Positions 56,557 to 64,000 of a DNA stretch of 64,000 nt are shown here, in pieces. Location of the stretch: contig NZ_JQGJ02000001.1 of assembly GCF_000802155.2 (NCBI RefSeq), positions 496,001 to 560,000 on the forward strand. Direction: 5' to 3'. Each line of letters opens with the position of its first letter. The first letter of the stretch is position 1. The DNA comes from Pseudomonas frederiksbergensis (GTDB lineage: Bacteria > Pseudomonadota > Gammaproteobacteria > Pseudomonadales > Pseudomonadaceae). Position numbers and translations under genes: made by a program. The notes beneath the pieces are model-generated. The model did not search any database. It saw nothing but the letters and a program-made list of their open reading frames with translations, and had not been told where the DNA came from.

Positions 56557-59367
56557 ATGAGTCAGTACCTCCGCCTGCCCGTCGAAAAGACGCTGCATTT
56601 CGGCCCTTACCGGGTTCATCCCCGCCAGCGCCTGGTGCTGGAAGGGGGGCAGCCGTTGCGCCTGGGTCGGCGGGCGGTGGAGATTCTGCTGGTGCTGCTC
56701 GAACACGCAGGGCAAGTGGTCAGCAAGCAGCAATTGATCGCCCGCGTCTGGCCCAAGAGCGTGGTGGAAGACACCAACCTGCGGGTCCATGTGGCCGCGC
56801 TGCGCAAGGCGTTGGGTGACGGGCAGGCCGGCCAGCGCTACATCGTCACCGTGGCGCAACGCGGCTACAGTTTTGTCGCGCCGGTAACCTTCGAACCGCC
56901 GGAAGCGCTGGCTCGTATCCCCCACCCTGCCCTGGCGCGCAACTTGCCGCCGCGTCGCACGCGGGTAATCGGGCGCCAGGGCCTGGTGGAAAGCCTGGTC
57001 GCCCAGCTGCCGCGAAAACGCTTCATTACCCTGGTCGGCAGTGGCGGGATCGGCAAGACCACCGTCGCCCTCCAGGTCGCCGAGCGGCTGATTGGGCATT
57101 ACCGCGACGGCACCTATCTGCTGGACCTCGGCTCGCTCAACGACCCGACCATGATCGCGCCGAACCTCTGCGCCCTGCTGGAGCTGTCGTCACAAGACGG
57201 CGAGCCCCTGGAAGCCATCGTGCGGCCGCTCAAGGAACGGCAGTTGCTGCTGGTCATCGACACTTGCGAGCATCTGGTCGACGCCGTGGCCCAGCTCTGC
57301 GAGACGTTGCTGCGCGCCGCGCCGCACTTGCATATCCTCGCCACCAGCCGCGAAGGCCTGCGCGCCGAAGGCGAACATGTGCAGCGCCTCGACTCATTAG
57401 CGATCCCGCCCCGGGGCATGATCATCGAAGGTTATCCGGCCCTGGAATATCCAGCGCTGCAACTGTTCGCAGAGCGGGCGATGGCCAGCCAGGACGACTT
57501 CGAACTGACCGATCACGAGGTGCCGCTGATCGTCGATATCTGCCAGCGCCTGGATGGGATTCCCCTGGCCATCGAACTGGCCGCCGCCCAGGTCGGACGC
57601 TTTGGGCTGCAAGCGCTGTGCCGGCAACTGCGAGACAGCGTCGCCTTGCTCGATCACGACAAGCGCAACAGCGCACCGCGACAACAAACTCTTCGCGCCA
57701 CGCTGGACTGGAGCTTCGCGCTGCTCACGGCTTGCGAGCAGACCTGCCTGCGGCGGCTGGCGGTGTTCATGGGCAGTTTCAACCTGGCCTCGGCCGCGGC
57801 GGTCATCGTCGGCCAGCATGTCGCGCCCGACCAGGTGCTGGTATCGGTCAGCCAGTTGGTCGCCAAGTCGCTGCTCAATGTTGAGATCGGTGACGATGAG
57901 GTCCGCTATTGCCTGCTGGACACCACGCGCAGCTACGCCTTGGAAAAACTGCTGGAGGCAGGCGAACTCGCCGTGAGCCAGGCGCGACACGCCGAGCGTT
58001 GCCTGACGCTGATGGAACAGGCTGAGAAAGACTGGGAGAGCACCCCGACGCGGTTGTGGATCGCACGCTACGCGACCTACCGTGACGACATTCGCGCAGC
58101 GCTGGACCGCGGGCTTGGCCCGCACGGTTCACACGCCGTGGCGATCCGCTTGACCGCCCGCACCCTGCCCCTCTGGCAGGAACTGTCACTGCTCAAGGAG
58201 CACGGTCTCTACGTCAGCAAGGCCCGCGAACTGCTGCACGGCAGCGCCTCGCCGTGCCCGAGGCTGACGCTGGCCCTGGAACTGGCCCACGCCAGCCTCA
58301 ACTACCACACCGAGGGCGGTACGCCGGCCACGGTCGAGGCGTTCGTCACGGCCCGGCGCCTGGCCCGGCAGTGCCAGGACCTGGCGGGTGAACTGCGCGC
58401 CTTGTCGGGCCACCTGACCGTCAACCTCAGTTGTGGCCGCTACCAGCAGGCGCTGGAACAATGCCAAGACTTCGACCGCCTGGGACCGCAGGGTGACCCG
58501 GTGCTGTCCTTGAGTACCCAGCGCCTGCGGGTGCTGGCGTTGCATTTCACCGGCGACCAGGATGCCGCGCGACGCGATGCCGAACAAGTCATCCAGCGCC
58601 TGGCCCAGAACGGCCACCTGAGCCGGTTCACCCATGGTTTTGGCGTGCAGTACGAACAGAGCGTTGCGGCATTGACGATCCTGGCGCGTATTCTCTGGCT
58701 GCAGGGGTTCGCCGAAAAAGCCCGGCGCACCGCCAATCTCGCGCTGCAGATTGCCCTGCAGATCAACCACGGCCTTTCAATCTGCTACACCCTGGCGATT
58801 ACCGGTTGCGTGCTCGCCCAGTACACCGGCGAGCATTCAATCGCCCGGGAACGGCTCGATATGCTGAAACACCAGGCCCGCAAACATTCGGTCATGCTGT
58901 TCCATGACTGGGCCTGCCACTACGAGCGCGCATTCGACGGCGCGCCGCTGGAGACCTGTCCGGCCACGGGCGGCTTGGTCCAGGACATGGTCGTGACACT
59001 GCGCACGGATGCCGCCGGCCCCGAGCAGATCAAACGCGCCCACAGCGGCGCCGCAGGCTGGTGCTCCGCCGAGATCCTGCGGGCCAGCGCCGAAACGTTG
59101 TTGGCGCAGGATGCCCCGTCCGCAGAGAGCCGTGCCGAAACGCAACTGCACGCCGCCCTCGCCGTCGCCCGGCAGCAAGGCGCGCTGGCGTGGGAACTGC
59201 GCAGCGCTGTTTCCCTGGCGCGGCTGTGGCAGCGCCGTGGCCAGGATCAGGCCGCCGCGGATGTACTCGGCCCCGTCTATCGACGCTTCAGTGAAGGCTT
59301 CGACACGCCGGACCTAAAGCAAGCCGCCGCGCTGCTCCAAGCGCTGGCTCGGCGCCTCGGGTCTTGA
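56557..59367 (+). CDS. Winged-helix/STAND ATPase transcriptional regulator (full-length)
   Basis: 936 residues. Residues about 13-110 are an OmpR-type DNA-binding winged helix (RRAVEILLVLLEHAGQVVSKQQ ... NLRVHVAALRKALG), fused to an NB-ARC/STAND ATPase with Walker A GSGGIGKT near 162-169 and LLLVIDTCEHL as Walker B. The rest is helical and probably TPR-like, suited to sense a ligand or protein. The ATG at 56557 was chosen at the start of homology; the upstream frame is open to 56383 without conserved sequence. Its 3' end overlaps the convergent paralog by 54 bp. Target genes and inducing signal are unknown. Confidence 0.85.
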   Translation: MSQYLRLPVEKTLHFGPYRVHPRQRLVLEGGQPLRLGRRAVEILLVLLEHAGQVVSKQQLIARVWPKSVVEDTNLRVHVAALRKALGDGQAGQRYIVTVAQRGYSFVAPVTFEPPEALARIPHPALARNLPPRRTRVIGRQGLVESLVAQLPRKRFITLVGSGGIGKTTVALQVAERLIGHYRDGTYLLDLGSLNDPTMIAPNLCALLELSSQDGEPLEAIVRPLKERQLLLVIDTCEHLVDAVAQLCETLLRAAPHLHILATSREGLRAEGEHVQRLDSLAIPPRGMIIEGYPALEYPALQLFAERAMASQDDFELTDHEVPLIVDICQRLDGIPLAIELAAAQVGRFGLQALCRQLRDSVALLDHDKRNSAPRQQTLRATLDWSFALLTACEQTCLRRLAVFMGSFNLASAAAVIVGQHVAPDQVLVSVSQLVAKSLLNVEIGDDEVRYCLLDTTRSYALEKLLEAGELAVSQARHAERCLTLMEQAEKDWESTPTRLWIARYATYRDDIRAALDRGLGPHGSHAVAIRLTARTLPLWQELSLLKEHGLYVSKARELLHGSASPCPRLTLALELAHASLNYHTEGGTPATVEAFVTARRLARQCQDLAGELRALSGHLTVNLSCGRYQQALEQCQDFDRLGPQGDPVLSLSTQRLRVLALHFTGDQDAARRDAEQVIQRLAQNGHLSRFTHGFGVQYEQSVAALTILARILWLQGFAEKARRTANLALQIALQINHGLSICYTLAITGCVLAQYTGEHSIARERLDMLKHQARKHSVMLFHDWACHYERAFDGAPLETCPATGGLVQDMVVTLRTDAAGPEQIKRAHSGAAGWCSAEILRASAETLLAQDAPSAESRAETQLHAALAVARQQGALAWELRSAVSLARLWQRRGQDQAAADVLGPVYRRFSEGFDTPDLKQAAALLQALARRLGS

Positions 59368-60804
59368 CCGACGCGGTTGCCAGGCTTGTTGCAGTGCGTA
59401 ACGCCGATGGAAAAGCTGGGACTGTCCACTGCAACGCAACTTTTCCAGGGCATAGGTGCGGGTGGTGTGCAGCAGATAAAAACGCGTTCCCTCGGCACGC
59501 TGCTCGACCATCACCAATGACTGATTGACCAGCCGCGACACCAACCAGGGCAATCGATCCGCCGCCAGCTCCGGGCAACTGACCACGGCCATCGCGGCCC
59601 TGAGGCTGAAGCGTTTTTCGAACACCGCCAGGCGTTGGAACACCGTTCGCTCATCCTGGCTCAAGCGGTCGAAGCTCCAGTCAAGGGCGGCCTCCAGGCT
59701 TCGGTGGCGGGCCACGGCGGTACGACGCCCGTGGCTCAGCAGCGAAAGACCGTAGTCCAACTGTTCCAGGACCCCGGCCACGCCCAGCACATCGACCTGG
59801 GCCGCCGCCAGTTCCAGCGCCAACGGCAATCCGTCGAGGCGTTGGCAGATTTGCACGAGCGCCGCCAGGTCCCGCTCAGTGGGTTTGAAGCCCTGCTGGC
59901 GAGCGCCGACCCGTTCGACCAGCAATTGCACCGCCGGGCACGCCAGCATCTGATGATCGGGCTGCTTGGCGGGCACTACCACCAGGCCAGGCAATTGCAC
60001 GATATTTTCATCGGCCAGGTTCAGGATTTCCCGGCTGCTCACCAGCAGCGACACACCCGGCGCCGCCCTGCGCAACGTCACGGCCAACTCCCGGCAGGCA
60101 TCGATCAGCTGTTCACAGCCATCGAGCACCAGCAACACCCGACGGGCTTGCAGTTGCAGGGCCAGGCATTCTTCCGCCAGGTCCAGGGCTTGGGCGATTC
60201 GCAGCGCAACCTGCGCCGGGTCGTCGACGCCAGCCAAGTCAATGAACCAGGCGCCGTCGGCAAAATGCTCCAGCAGCAGCTCCGCAACTCGCAATGCCAC
60301 AGTGGTCTTGCCGATGCCACCGGGGCCGGTGATCGTGGTCAGGGATTGGCGTGGCACTTCTACCAACAACCGGCCCAGGATTTTGTCGCGACCGATCACC
60401 GGACTCAGCCGGGCGGGCAGATTGTGCCGCTCGGACGGCTCCGCGGCCGCTGGCTCGTCGCCGGGCCGCAAGGTCACGGGCACCGCAAAACAATAGCCTC
60501 GGCGGGGATGGTTGAGGATGTAGCGATTGCCTTCGCGCGTCTCGCCGAAGGCCCGCCGCAGCGCGGCAATGTGCACCCGTAGATTGATGTCTTCCACCAC
60601 GCTGTCGGGCCACACATGGTCGATCAGCGTTTGCTTGCTGACAAAAGCACCCGCATGCGCGACCAGTACTTGCAGGATGTCCAGGGCGCGACCGCCCAAT
60701 GCCAGGGGCTGACCGTCGCGAGTGACCAACCGCTGCTGTCGATGAAAGACGAACGGGCCGAAGCCTACCGTTGGCCCGGTGCAGGGTGTGACGAAACTGT
60801 TCAT
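59314..60804 (-). CDS. Winged-helix/STAND ATPase transcriptional regulator, short paralog
   Basis: 496 residues, closely matching the first half of the convergent gene: winged helix (RALDILQVLVAHAGAFVSKQ ... NLRVHIAALRRAFGET), Walker A GPGGIGKTTVAL at the same position near 162, Walker B VLLVLDGCEQL, and HTTRTYALEKL near 451. After this point homology stops, and about 45 further residues (ending PSQRLEQRGGLL) replace the roughly 475-residue helical C-terminal part of its paralog; the last 18 codons lie antisense to the other gene. Start at MNSFVTPCTGPT; an in-frame ATG at 60858 is possible. Either a natural short form or a truncated gene. Confidence 0.82.
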   Translation of the reverse strand: MNSFVTPCTGPTVGFGPFVFHRQQRLVTRDGQPLALGGRALDILQVLVAHAGAFVSKQTLIDHVWPDSVVEDINLRVHIAALRRAFGETREGNRYILNHPRRGYCFAVPVTLRPGDEPAAAEPSERHNLPARLSPVIGRDKILGRLLVEVPRQSLTTITGPGGIGKTTVALRVAELLLEHFADGAWFIDLAGVDDPAQVALRIAQALDLAEECLALQLQARRVLLVLDGCEQLIDACRELAVTLRRAAPGVSLLVSSREILNLADENIVQLPGLVVVPAKQPDHQMLACPAVQLLVERVGARQQGFKPTERDLAALVQICQRLDGLPLALELAAAQVDVLGVAGVLEQLDYGLSLLSHGRRTAVARHRSLEAALDWSFDRLSQDERTVFQRLAVFEKRFSLRAAMAVVSCPELAADRLPWLVSRLVNQSLVMVEQRAEGTRFYLLHTTRTYALEKLRCSGQSQLFHRRYALQQAWQPRRSRPEAPSQRLEQRGGLL

Positions 60805-60987
60805 GAGCGATCCAGCGCCAGATGACCGGTCCAGGCATCGCGTTGCGAATCGCCGCACGCGTCAGCCCTGGCTCTTGCGCATCCTTTCCAGAGGGTTCGC
60901 GGTTATCTTGGCAGCCCTGCCCCGCAGAACAATGCTGGCACAGGACCCATCACGGACATCACGGTGCCCAGGACGGACATCCAAGGC

Positions 60988-61938
60988 TCAACTGAACTGC
61001 TGGCGGTACTGGACCGGTGTCAGGCCAAGCTTTTCACTGAACAGCTGGCGCATGTGGCGGACACTGCCGAAGCCGCTGCGAAACGCCACGGTCTTGAGGG
61101 GCAAGTCGGTGGATTCGAGCAACTGCCGCGCCCGATCGATGCGCGCCCCTTGGAGGAATTCCATGGGCGTCATTTTCACCTCTCGGACAAACAGCCGGGC
61201 AAAATGCCGGGCGCTCATGGCCACGACTGCCGCCATGCGTTCCACCGTGAATGGCTCCTCCAGATGCTCCATCACGTAGTGCTGCACCCGAGTGACCGCT
61301 GACTCCTGGGCCGCCACGGTCGCCACCAGCGGACTGAACTGCGCTTGTCCGCCCTGGCGCTTCATGAGCACCAGCAGCACCTTGGCGACATCCAGCGCAA
61401 TCTTGCGGCCATGATCCTGTGCGACGATGGACAAGGCCATGTCGATGCCGGCGGTGACACCGCCAGAGGTGATCAGGCGTCGGTCCCGCAGAAAGATTTT
61501 GTCGGTCTCGATCAGTGCCTTGGGAAAGCGTTGGATCAAGCGCTCGGTGTAATGCCAATGCGTGGTCACGCGGTGTCCATCGAGCAACCCCGCCTCACCG
61601 AGCACAAACGCACCGGTACAGATGGAGCCGTAGCACGTGGCCCGTTGCGCCGAGGCCCGCAGCCAGGTGTGCAACGCTGGGTGCCGGTCGTTATAGGCCC
61701 CGGGGCCGCCCGGTACGAGCAACACGTCATAGGCAGCCCAGGCCTGGTCGATATGGATATCGGCGTGGACGTTCACACCATTGGAGGCGCGCAACGGGCC
61801 TCGCTCGGTGCCCAGGGTCAGCAGTTGATAATGCTGGTCGGGGACAAGAAAACGATTGGCGATGGAAAACACTTCCAGCGGCCCGGCCATGTCGAGCAGC
61901 AGGAAATCGGGGAACAGCACCATTGCTACGGTTTTCAT
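60988..61938 (-). CDS. GlxA-family transcriptional regulator (DJ-1/PfpI + AraC HTH)
   Basis: 316 residues. The N-terminal 190 residues are a DJ-1/PfpI-like domain (MKTVAMVLFPDFLLLDMAGPLEVF; YGSICTGAFVLGEAGLLDG with the nucleophile-elbow cysteine), followed by an AraC-type double helix-turn-helix (EPFTVERMAAVVAMSARHFARLF ... LKTVAFRSGFGSVRHMRQLF). Members respond to amino-acid-derived or amine signals. The ATG at 61938 begins family homology; the frame is open to 62019. It is divergent from the pirin gene and may control it. Confidence 0.9.
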   Translation of the reverse strand: MKTVAMVLFPDFLLLDMAGPLEVFSIANRFLVPDQHYQLLTLGTERGPLRASNGVNVHADIHIDQAWAAYDVLLVPGGPGAYNDRHPALHTWLRASAQRATCYGSICTGAFVLGEAGLLDGHRVTTHWHYTERLIQRFPKALIETDKIFLRDRRLITSGGVTAGIDMALSIVAQDHGRKIALDVAKVLLVLMKRQGGQAQFSPLVATVAAQESAVTRVQHYVMEHLEEPFTVERMAAVVAMSARHFARLFVREVKMTPMEFLQGARIDRARQLLESTDLPLKTVAFRSGFGSVRHMRQLFSEKLGLTPVQYRQQFS

Positions 61939-62174
61939 GGGAAGACGCCAGATCGAGAAGAACATGCAGCAAATTGGAAAAACGCGAACCTTGTGGGGTT
62001 TGCAATCATCGGTCGGCATTATGACGAAGCGAAGCGTGCGGTGCGAAATTGTCCACTCAGAACGGACAGTATTTCCACATTCACCTGCTTATTGCACAAG
62101 TCGATTACCATTAACCTTCTTCTGAACCCGGCGAACGGCCATGGCCACCGCCCACTGAACCAGGAGAAATTATC

Positions 62175-62897
62175 ATGCTGACCCTTCGTAAAGCGTCCGA
62201 TCGCGGTATTGCCCGTCACGGCTGGCTGACGTCGTTCCACACCTTTTCGTTCGCCAGCTACCGCGACCTCAATCAACAAGGCTTTTCCGACCTGCTGGTG
62301 ATCAACGACGACCGGGTCGCCGCCGCCAAGGGTTTCGGCCAGCACCCTCATCGGGACATGGAGATTTTCTCCTACGTGCTCGAGGGCGCGCTGGAGCACA
62401 AGGACACCTTGGGCACCGGTTCGGTCATCCGTCCCGGGGACGTGCAGCTGATGAGTGCCGGCAGTGGCGTGGCTCACAGTGAGTTCAATCACAGCGCCGA
62501 CGAGCCCGTGCACTTCCTGCAGATCTGGATCGTGCCCAACGTCGTCGGCGCCACGCCGCGCTACCAGCAGGAACACTTCAGCCCCGAACAGAAACGTGGT
62601 CGCCTGCAACTGATCATCTCGCCGGACGGCGCCGAGGGCTCACTGCATGTTCGCCAGGACGCACGGGTCTACGCCGGGCTGTTCGATGGCGCCGAGAGCG
62701 CCACGCTGGCGTTGGCTGCCGATCGCTATGCCTATGTCCATGTCGCCCGAGGCAGCGTCGAGCTCAATGGCGTGCCGTTGCAGGAAGGCGATGGCGTGCG
62801 GGTGCGCCAGGAACAGGCGCTGACACTGAGCAACGGCCAGGATGCCGAAGTGCTGGTGTTTGACCTGCGGCCACAGGAGCTGCCGCAGATGCCATGA
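62175..62897 (+). CDS. Pirin family protein (YhhW-like quercetinase)
   Basis: 240-residue bicupin. The N-terminal cupin has the metal ligands in GQHPHRDMEIFSYVLEG (His-x-His) and GVAHSEFNHS (His and Glu), as in E. coli YhhW, which oxidises quercetin in vitro. AGGAG lies 9 nt upstream of the ATG. Homologs may act as redox sensors or metabolise electrophiles. It is divergent from the GlxA-type regulator, a common pairing in pseudomonads. Confidence 0.9.
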   Translation: MLTLRKASDRGIARHGWLTSFHTFSFASYRDLNQQGFSDLLVINDDRVAAAKGFGQHPHRDMEIFSYVLEGALEHKDTLGTGSVIRPGDVQLMSAGSGVAHSEFNHSADEPVHFLQIWIVPNVVGATPRYQQEHFSPEQKRGRLQLIISPDGAEGSLHVRQDARVYAGLFDGAESATLALAADRYAYVHVARGSVELNGVPLQEGDGVRVRQEQALTLSNGQDAEVLVFDLRPQELPQMP

Positions 62898-62915
62898 GGC
62901 CTGCATGCAGGACAT

Positions 62916-62943
62916 CCTGTGGGAGCGAGCAAGCTCCCACAGG
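62916..62943. repeat. REP-type palindrome between the pirin and LysR genes
   Basis: CCTGTGGGAGC and GCTCCCACAGG form an 11-bp perfect stem with a 6-nt loop. A second perfect palindrome, CCTGCATGCAGG, lies just before it at 62900-62911. It may double as a terminator region for the convergent genes. Confidence 0.82.
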
Positions 62944-62958
62944 TTCTTTTATCCTGCA

Positions 62959-63834
62959 TCATTGGTTTTCCTGGGAAAACGCCGCGACAATCTCATCGAT
63001 CACCGCCCGCACCCGCGCCGTATGGCGCAAGTCCGCGTGCGTCACCAGCCAGACCTCGTAGGGCAGCGGCCGCGTGCGCTGCGGCCACAGGCGCACCAGT
63101 CCATCGCGCTCGCCCATGTACACCGGGATTTCCCCCACTCCGAGCCCTGCCGCAATCGACCGACGTACCAACAAGCTTGAGCTCAGGCCGGCAACGATCC
63201 GCCCACGACTGACCGGCTCGGCGACCAGGGTAAAGTCCTTTTGCGCCTGCAAATATGGCTGGTAGACCACCAGGTCATGGCCTTCGAACGCGCTGCCCGG
63301 CGTCGGCTCGCCATGGGCGTCGACATATTCGCGCGACGCGAACAACCCCACCGGCCAACGGGCGATCCGCCGGGCGATCAGGTCGGGATTGTCCGGCCGG
63401 GTGTTGCGCACGGCAACGTCCGCTTCGCGCTTGACCAGGCTGGTGATCTGCGTGGAAGCGTCCAGCTGCACGCGCACGTCGGGGTGGCGTTGGTGCAGAC
63501 GGGCAATGGCGGGGATCAGGAAGTCGATCGCCAATGAATCGGTGGTGGCGACACGCACATTGCCCGCCAGCCGATCGTCGAGGCCTTGTATCCGACGCTC
63601 CAGCTCCAGGGCCGACTGCTCCATTTTCTCCACGGACTTGAGCGCGGCCTCGCCCATCGACGTCAGGGCGTAACCGTCGGGCGTGCGCAGGAACAGAGCC
63701 GCGCTCAAGGATTTCTCCAACGCGCCGATGCGCCGGCCCACAGTCGCCTGGTCCACCCCCAGCACACGCGCCGCACCCCGCAGGGTCGACTCCCGACAGA
63801 CCGCCAGGAATACCCGTGCATCATCCCAATTCAT
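62959..63834 (-). CDS. LysR-family transcriptional regulator
   Basis: 291 residues. The HTH reads STLRGAARVLGVDQATVGRRIGALEKSLSAALFLRTPDGYALT from about residue 16, the variant with QATVGRRI that forms a distinct LysR subgroup. The effector domain is complete through HTARVRAVIDEIVAAF. It is divergent from the gene beginning at the right edge of the window, which it probably regulates. Confidence 0.92.
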   Translation of the reverse strand: MNWDDARVFLAVCRESTLRGAARVLGVDQATVGRRIGALEKSLSAALFLRTPDGYALTSMGEAALKSVEKMEQSALELERRIQGLDDRLAGNVRVATTDSLAIDFLIPAIARLHQRHPDVRVQLDASTQITSLVKREADVAVRNTRPDNPDLIARRIARWPVGLFASREYVDAHGEPTPGSAFEGHDLVVYQPYLQAQKDFTLVAEPVSRGRIVAGLSSSLLVRRSIAAGLGVGEIPVYMGERDGLVRLWPQRTRPLPYEVWLVTHADLRHTARVRAVIDEIVAAFSQENQ

Positions 63835-63920
63835 CCATCCTCCTACCGATGCATAGTTGCATCACCGCGCCGCGTAATCGCTGCATAAACGCAACAACAA
63901 TAGCCGATATGCTGGACGCC

Positions 63921-64000
63921 ATGAACCTTCTATGGGATCGCTACCATGCGTACATCATCCGCGGCGCTCGATTCACCTCCATCCAGTATCTGGTTGCCGA
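63921..64000 (+). CDS. Start of a divergent gene cut by the right edge
   Basis: Only about 26 codons are visible, and two frames are possible. ATG 63921 gives MNLLWDRYHAYIIRGARF, with many C/G third positions; ATG 63946 gives MRTSSAALDSPPSSIWLP and has a GGGA 9 nt upstream. The second resembles the start of an inner-membrane transporter, which would fit a divergent LysR regulator, but neither is certain. Confidence 0.3.
   Translation, partial: MNLLWDRYHAYIIRGARFTSIQYLVA

Overview
The window looks like a chromosomal segment of a Pseudomonas of the P. fluorescens complex. Three things point there: the gene orders cysG-serS-crcB-rarA-lolA-ftsK // trxB-aat-bpt-infA // clpA-clpS // cspD and icd // idh; the fused nuoCD gene in a 13-gene nuo operon; and REP-type palindromes built on GTGGGAGC...GCTCCCAC. 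Base composition is GC-rich with strong G/C at third codon positions. Species cannot be fixed from the sequence alone. No rRNA, tRNA, CRISPR array, IS element or prophage was recognised.

Layout. 1-6,730 is a leftward housekeeping run (ftsK, lolA, rarA, crcB, serS, cysG cut by the window edge). 7,049-9,899 is rightward: trxB, the two N-end-rule transferases aat and bpt, and infA. 10,055-12,716 is leftward clpA and clpS, so tagging enzymes, adaptor and unfoldase of the N-degron pathway lie within 5 kb. Then come cspD, the dimeric icd (leftward) and the monomeric NADP-isocitrate dehydrogenase (rightward). 17,340-17,870 is non-coding and holds REP sequences and a larger element of nested inverted repeats. 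17,874-24,229 carries nudJ, mnmA-hflD, purB, roxA, an acetyltransferase and a small secretin-domain protein. aceA, an oppositely oriented chemoreceptor and the complete complex I operon nuoA-N (28,687-43,629) follow; with icd/idh and aceA this is a central-carbon and respiration block.

43,690-47,940 is an accessory island: a phospholipase D-type (Tle5-like) type VI effector, a Sel1-repeat immunity-type lipoprotein, a degenerate reading frame upstream, and probable fragments of another effector 3' end downstream. 47,943-56,312 holds an FAD oxidoreductase, a hemerythrin, and a leftward group of small-molecule metabolism and stress genes: LysR, YcaC-like hydrolase, Tat-exported amidohydrolase, ABM-membrane protein, DoxX, a second LysR and an alpha/beta hydrolase. 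56,557-60,804 contains two paralogous winged-helix/STAND ATPase regulators facing each other, one apparently lacking its C-terminal half, with 3' ends overlapping by 54 bp. The window ends with a GlxA-type AraC regulator, a pirin, a LysR regulator and the start of a divergent gene.

The most unusual regions are the effector-immunity island (43.7-47.9 kb), the convergent STAND pair (56.5-60.8 kb) and the amidohydrolase with two plausible starts and a Cys/His-rich tail. None is demonstrably a new system from sequence alone. All family assignments are from reading translated sequence, without database searches.
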